From IMG/VR virus record IMGVR_UViG_3300048839_000572, positions 1 to 49,782 of that record: 49,782 nt of DNA; one strand, 5' to 3'. Below the pieces are notes generated by a model that was not told where the DNA came from, ran no database searches, and worked only from the letters and a program-made list of their open reading frames with translations. Shown here piece by piece: positions 47,775 to 49,782 of the stretch. Source of the DNA: a virus. The position numbers were made by a program, and so were the translations under genes. How positions within the stretch are numbered: position 1 is the stretch's first letter; every line of letters starts with the position of its first letter.

Positions 47775-48178
47775 TCTGCTTCTCCTTTGAGTAGGGATTG
47801 AATAGCCGTATGTACTTCAATCAGCGTCACTGTTTCCCATTCTTCAATTTCGCCATCAGTAAAGTCACCATCTTCTCTGACTAATTGGTGTGTTAGTTTT
47901 GCTGCAATTTCTGTCCTCTGTTCATCTAATACTTCCTCAATAAAATCCCAAAAGTCAGCCTCTGATGGTTCTGCGCCCCATTCCTTAATTAACCATCTAC
48001 CATCGTCCATGTGTACAAATCTTTCCTTAAATCTGAGTTTCCAATTGGTTTTAGTCTGTGGTTCATTCTGCTCAGTCTGTGGTGTGTCGTTTGTGGTTGT
48101 ATGTGATTCATCTAAGTGTGGTTTTCCGCACATACAGTAATCTCCAAGATTCCCTTTTTTATATGTGTGTGGAGTCAT
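47771..48178 (-). CDS. hypothetical protein, 135 aa
   Basis: N-terminal CMCGKPHLDESH cluster (~15-26) may bind metal; a polar Thr/Gln linker; then a globular part with FVHMDDGRWLIKEWGAEPSE and a helix FWDFIEEVLDEQRTEIAAKL. Acidic overall. Start overlaps the upstream stop. No family recognised. Confidence 0.6.
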   Translation of the reverse strand: MTPHTYKKGNLGDYCMCGKPHLDESHTTTNDTPQTEQNEPQTKTNWKLRFKERFVHMDDGRWLIKEWGAEPSEADFWDFIEEVLDEQRTEIAAKLTHQLVREDGDFTDGEIEEWETVTLIEVHTAIQSLLKGEAE

Positions 48179-48465
48179 AGCTCTCCTCTTTCGTATTCTT
48201 GAAGTACTTGGGGTTCTTTTACTTTCACTATTGGAAGTCCATCAGCCGCTACATTCCCCAAGTTGTATTTTTGACGATTGTTTACGAACTCCCCATTACG
48301 TTGAGACATGACTGATTTTTCAGTTACTTCCATCACAAATGATCGCTTCTCATCGACACGTTTTATTCCCTCATCAAAGTGTTCTTGGCAAAACATAAAA
48401 CCTCGGTATTCATAGGTTTCAGAGTCATCAAAATAATCTTTGCAAATCTGGCATTTGTTAGTCAT
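48175..48465 (-). CDS. zinc-finger-like protein, 96 aa
   Basis: Starts MTNKCQICKDYFDDSETYEY and then FMFCQEHFDE: Cys-x2-Cys ... Cys-x2-His, a single treble-clef or LIM-like zinc site (residues ~5-30). The rest is charged, ending QVLQEYERGEL. Possibly a host-protein binding early factor; unproven. Confidence 0.6.
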   Translation of the reverse strand: MTNKCQICKDYFDDSETYEYRGFMFCQEHFDEGIKRVDEKRSFVMEVTEKSVMSQRNGEFVNNRQKYNLGNVAADGLPIVKVKEPQVLQEYERGEL

Positions 48466-48641
48466 AACCCCCCCTCAGCCATTAGTAGGCTAATTCCTAA
48501 TACTACGCTTCCTACAATCGCCAGACCCAAAATCCACAGTCCCGTAGGGTCATCGTCATCTACACCCTCACAGTGTTCCTTGCACTCTGAACAGATCAGT
48601 TGGTCAGGGTCAGTGGGTGCGCTACAACAGTTGCTTGTCAT
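48462..48641 (-). CDS. Cys-rich single-pass membrane protein, 59 aa
   Basis: ATG 48641; both ends overlap neighbours by four bases. Residues 1-25 contain five Cys (NCCSAP, LICSECKEHC), then an acidic spacer DDDDP and one membrane helix (~35-54, LWILGLAIVGSVVLGISLL). Topology suggests a small metal-binding head at the membrane. Confidence 0.6.
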   Translation of the reverse strand: MTSNCCSAPTDPDQLICSECKEHCEGVDDDDPTGLWILGLAIVGSVVLGISLLMAEGGL

Positions 48642-48910
48642 AATTCTTTCTCCTGCTGGTTTGATAGGGATTTTCTCTCTACTACTATGGATTCAAGCAC
48701 TCTGTCTTTCGCATGTACGCCCTCTCCATTATAAAGACGAAGATTGCCAGTCCACCAATCTCGCTCCCTCTCCTCTGCTCGCTGTTCCACTTTGGCGATT
48801 AGGTCCAAGAGTTCTTTTTTAGTGTCTTTGTGTCCAAGGCACACCCTACTAGCACAGCAGAGGTTTATTCCCATGAAAATATGATCCTGCTCTTGTTTGT
48901 TTTGTTTCAT
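48638..48910 (-). CDS. hypothetical protein, 90 aa
   Basis: MGINLCCASRVCLGHKD gives a Cys/His-rich first third, then a charged helix KKELLDLIAKVEQRAEERER, and a final helix. Coupled at both ends by ATGA. No family recognised. Confidence 0.55.
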   Translation of the reverse strand: MKQNKQEQDHIFMGINLCCASRVCLGHKDTKKELLDLIAKVEQRAEERERDWWTGNLRLYNGEGVHAKDRVLESIVVERKSLSNQQEKEL

Positions 48911-49020
48911 AATTCCCTCTCATATCTATCAATCATCTGCTTCAAGGTCAGCAGCACCAGAGTAATTATTACTACTATTCCTAAGACCACGCCAAAGTAA
49001 AATCCGATTGTAAAGGTCAT
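48907..49020 (-). CDS. mini membrane protein, 37 aa
   Basis: ATG 49020 abuts the DUF6745-like stop. One membrane helix fills residues ~3-27 (FYFGVVLGIVVIITLVLL), followed by a basic/acidic tail KQMIDRYEREL. Translation coupled to the DUF6745 gene, so it may work with it. Confidence 0.6.
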   Translation of the reverse strand: MTFTIGFYFGVVLGIVVIITLVLLTLKQMIDRYEREL

Positions 49021-49782
49021 TTATGCCTCAATCTTCATGTTTTGGTACTCCGCCTCAGTCATGCTAAATTTCCAAGCCATACAACCATCTGCACTGCCTA
49101 ATTTACCCACCTCTGGGTCAATACCCGAAGCGTAAACCCTGCCCGTAGACGGACAACTGTATTTTAGGTAATAGGCATCTGTTTGAAAAATATCCTTGAG
49201 CAAGTAGAGTTCGTTACCTCTTTTGGACTTGTCAATTAGCTTTGAATTGGCGGTCTTGAACAGCCTCTCAACTCCAACCAACTTTAGGGCTACCATTCTT
49301 TGCTCCATGTTTTCAATGGTTAGGATAGTTTCAATTCTGGTCTGCTTGCCAGTTACTTTTTTCCATAGCTTCTCATCAAACCTGATTCCGTGAATGAGAT
49401 AATATCCCACACCGTCACGCCACTCGATTGCTTTGCCAGTAATACTATGTAATTTGCCACTCTCATCTCTGTCTAGTGTTTTAGGATGTTCGACTAGCCA
49501 GCACTCATTCTCGTAGAAAGCACATCCAGTGACATTCTCAGATAATTTTAATAACCAAACAATTTTATTCTTTTCAAAGTATTTGTGGAAGAATCCGTAG
49601 AAAGACCAACCATCTGCGTTATAGTAACTCCAGACTGAACTCCTGACTGAACTCCTGACTGAACTCCAGACTGAACTCCTGACTGAACTCCAGACTGAAC
49701 TCTCGACTGAACTCCTGACTGAACTCCAGACTGAACTCCAGACTGAACTCTCGACTGAACTCCAGACTGAATTCCAGACTGA
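49021..49782 (-). CDS. DUF6745-like repeat protein, C-terminal part (continues from position 1)
   Basis: The array frame ends SVWS and passes directly into a ~200-residue globular domain. It contains WLVEHPKTLDRDESGKLH, then an IEWRDGVGYYLIHGIRFD segment, an ENMEQRMVALKLVGVERL helix and a final AWKFSMTEAEY. This order of elements is the one I associate with DUF6745. No catalytic motif is evident. The stop at 49021-49023 is directly followed by the start of a 37-aa membrane protein. A shorter reading starting at the Met of MGYYLIHG (49410) would be a truncation artefact of the contig edge. Confidence 0.8.
   Translation of the reverse strand, partial: SVWNSVWSSVESSVWSSVWSSVRSSVESSVWSSVRSSVWSSVRSSVRSSVWSYYNADGWSFYGFFHKYFEKNKIVWLLKLSENVTGCAFYENECWLVEHPKTLDRDESGKLHSITGKAIEWRDGVGYYLIHGIRFDEKLWKKVTGKQTRIETILTIENMEQRMVALKLVGVERLFKTANSKLIDKSKRGNELYLLKDIFQTDAYYLKYSCPSTGRVYASGIDPEVGKLGSADGCMAWKFSMTEAEYQNMKIEA
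49618..49782. repeat. terminal overlap of circular contig (right copy)
   Basis: Right-hand copy of the 165-base segment found at 1-165. It differs at three bases, which change two repeat units on the minus strand: unit 2 encodes R instead of W and unit 3 encodes R instead of E. All other units agree. Confidence 0.9.
49628..49782 (-). repeat. 12-bp tandem array, right copy
   Basis: Thirteen units of the SVxS array as read at the other contig end. In plus-strand order X is W R R W R W E R W W E W W; the left copy reads W W E W R W E R W W E W W. The two disagreements both fall in the X codon. Confidence 0.9.

Noticed and set aside
1-49782. Alternative genetic code (TGA or TAG recoded)
   Set aside because: Many genes end at TGA in ATGA overlaps, TAG and TAA also end genes, and conserved proteins show no in-frame stops.

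Overview
The window is an essentially complete genome of a tailed phage of podovirus type, assembled as a circle and opened inside a repeat array. Positions 1-165 and 49618-49782 are the same 165-base segment with three mismatches, so the unit length is about 49.6 kb. One gene, a DUF6745-like repeat protein, runs across the junction (minus strand, 507 down to 1, continuing from 49782 down to 49021). TGA, TAA and TAG all behave as stops and most starts have Shine-Dalgarno sites, so the standard bacterial code applies. The host cannot be named; an amidase and holin-like proteins imply a peptidoglycan-containing bacterium.

Layout. (1) 6.2 kb leftwards through the junction to 47.6 kb, minus strand: one long early operon. 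It begins with a promoter and a structured ~200-nt leader, then a replication initiator, a DnaB-type helicase, an SSB-like protein, a NinG-like endonuclease, many tiny genes, a tRNA-like RNA, the DUF6745 module and small membrane or Cys-rich proteins. (2) 11.4 to 6.57 kb, minus strand: a second early operon with small proteins, a PD-(D/E)XK nuclease, an SF2 helicase and RecA, closed by a clear terminator. No DNA polymerase, primase or integrase was recognised, so replication probably relies on host polymerase and the phage looks lytic. (3) 11.5-13.9 kb: a regulatory hub with a TerS-like gene, strong promoters, a G-tract-rich element, a Phd-like regulator behind tandem coupled mini-ORFs, and an excisionase-like HTH. 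(4) 13.9-16.8 kb: four sugar-transfer genes. (5) 24.05 to 17.5 kb, minus strand: TerL, a glycosyltransferase, a sigma-region-4-like HTH, portal and virion-associated proteins. (6) 24.1-36.3 kb, plus strand: scaffold, DUF5309/SU10-type major capsid protein, a 51-aa protein between two terminators, connector, tail hub, appendage proteins, a Gly-rich adhesin and two internal virion proteins (342 and 1299 aa). No tape-measure gene was seen. (7) 36.3-38.2 kb: lysis genes. (8) 38.2-41 kb: small genes, a short C5-cytosine methyltransferase and an HNH nuclease. (9) 41.1-47.6 kb: glycosyltransferases, a SAM methyltransferase, a shortened NDP-sugar dehydrogenase and a 687-aa fibre-like protein with a very long Ser-Pro repeat.

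Standout signals: the SVxS 12-bp array whose sequence differs between the two contig ends only in one codon position; a tRNA-like RNA with a 26-nt anticodon loop inside a larger closed stem; at least six genes whose start codon lies exactly 6 nt after a -10 box (leaderless transcripts); a chain of four ATGA-coupled MKTL mini-ORFs; a repeated AATCATTACAAA element before virion genes; and the Ser-Pro fibre lying beside the sugar-transfer genes.
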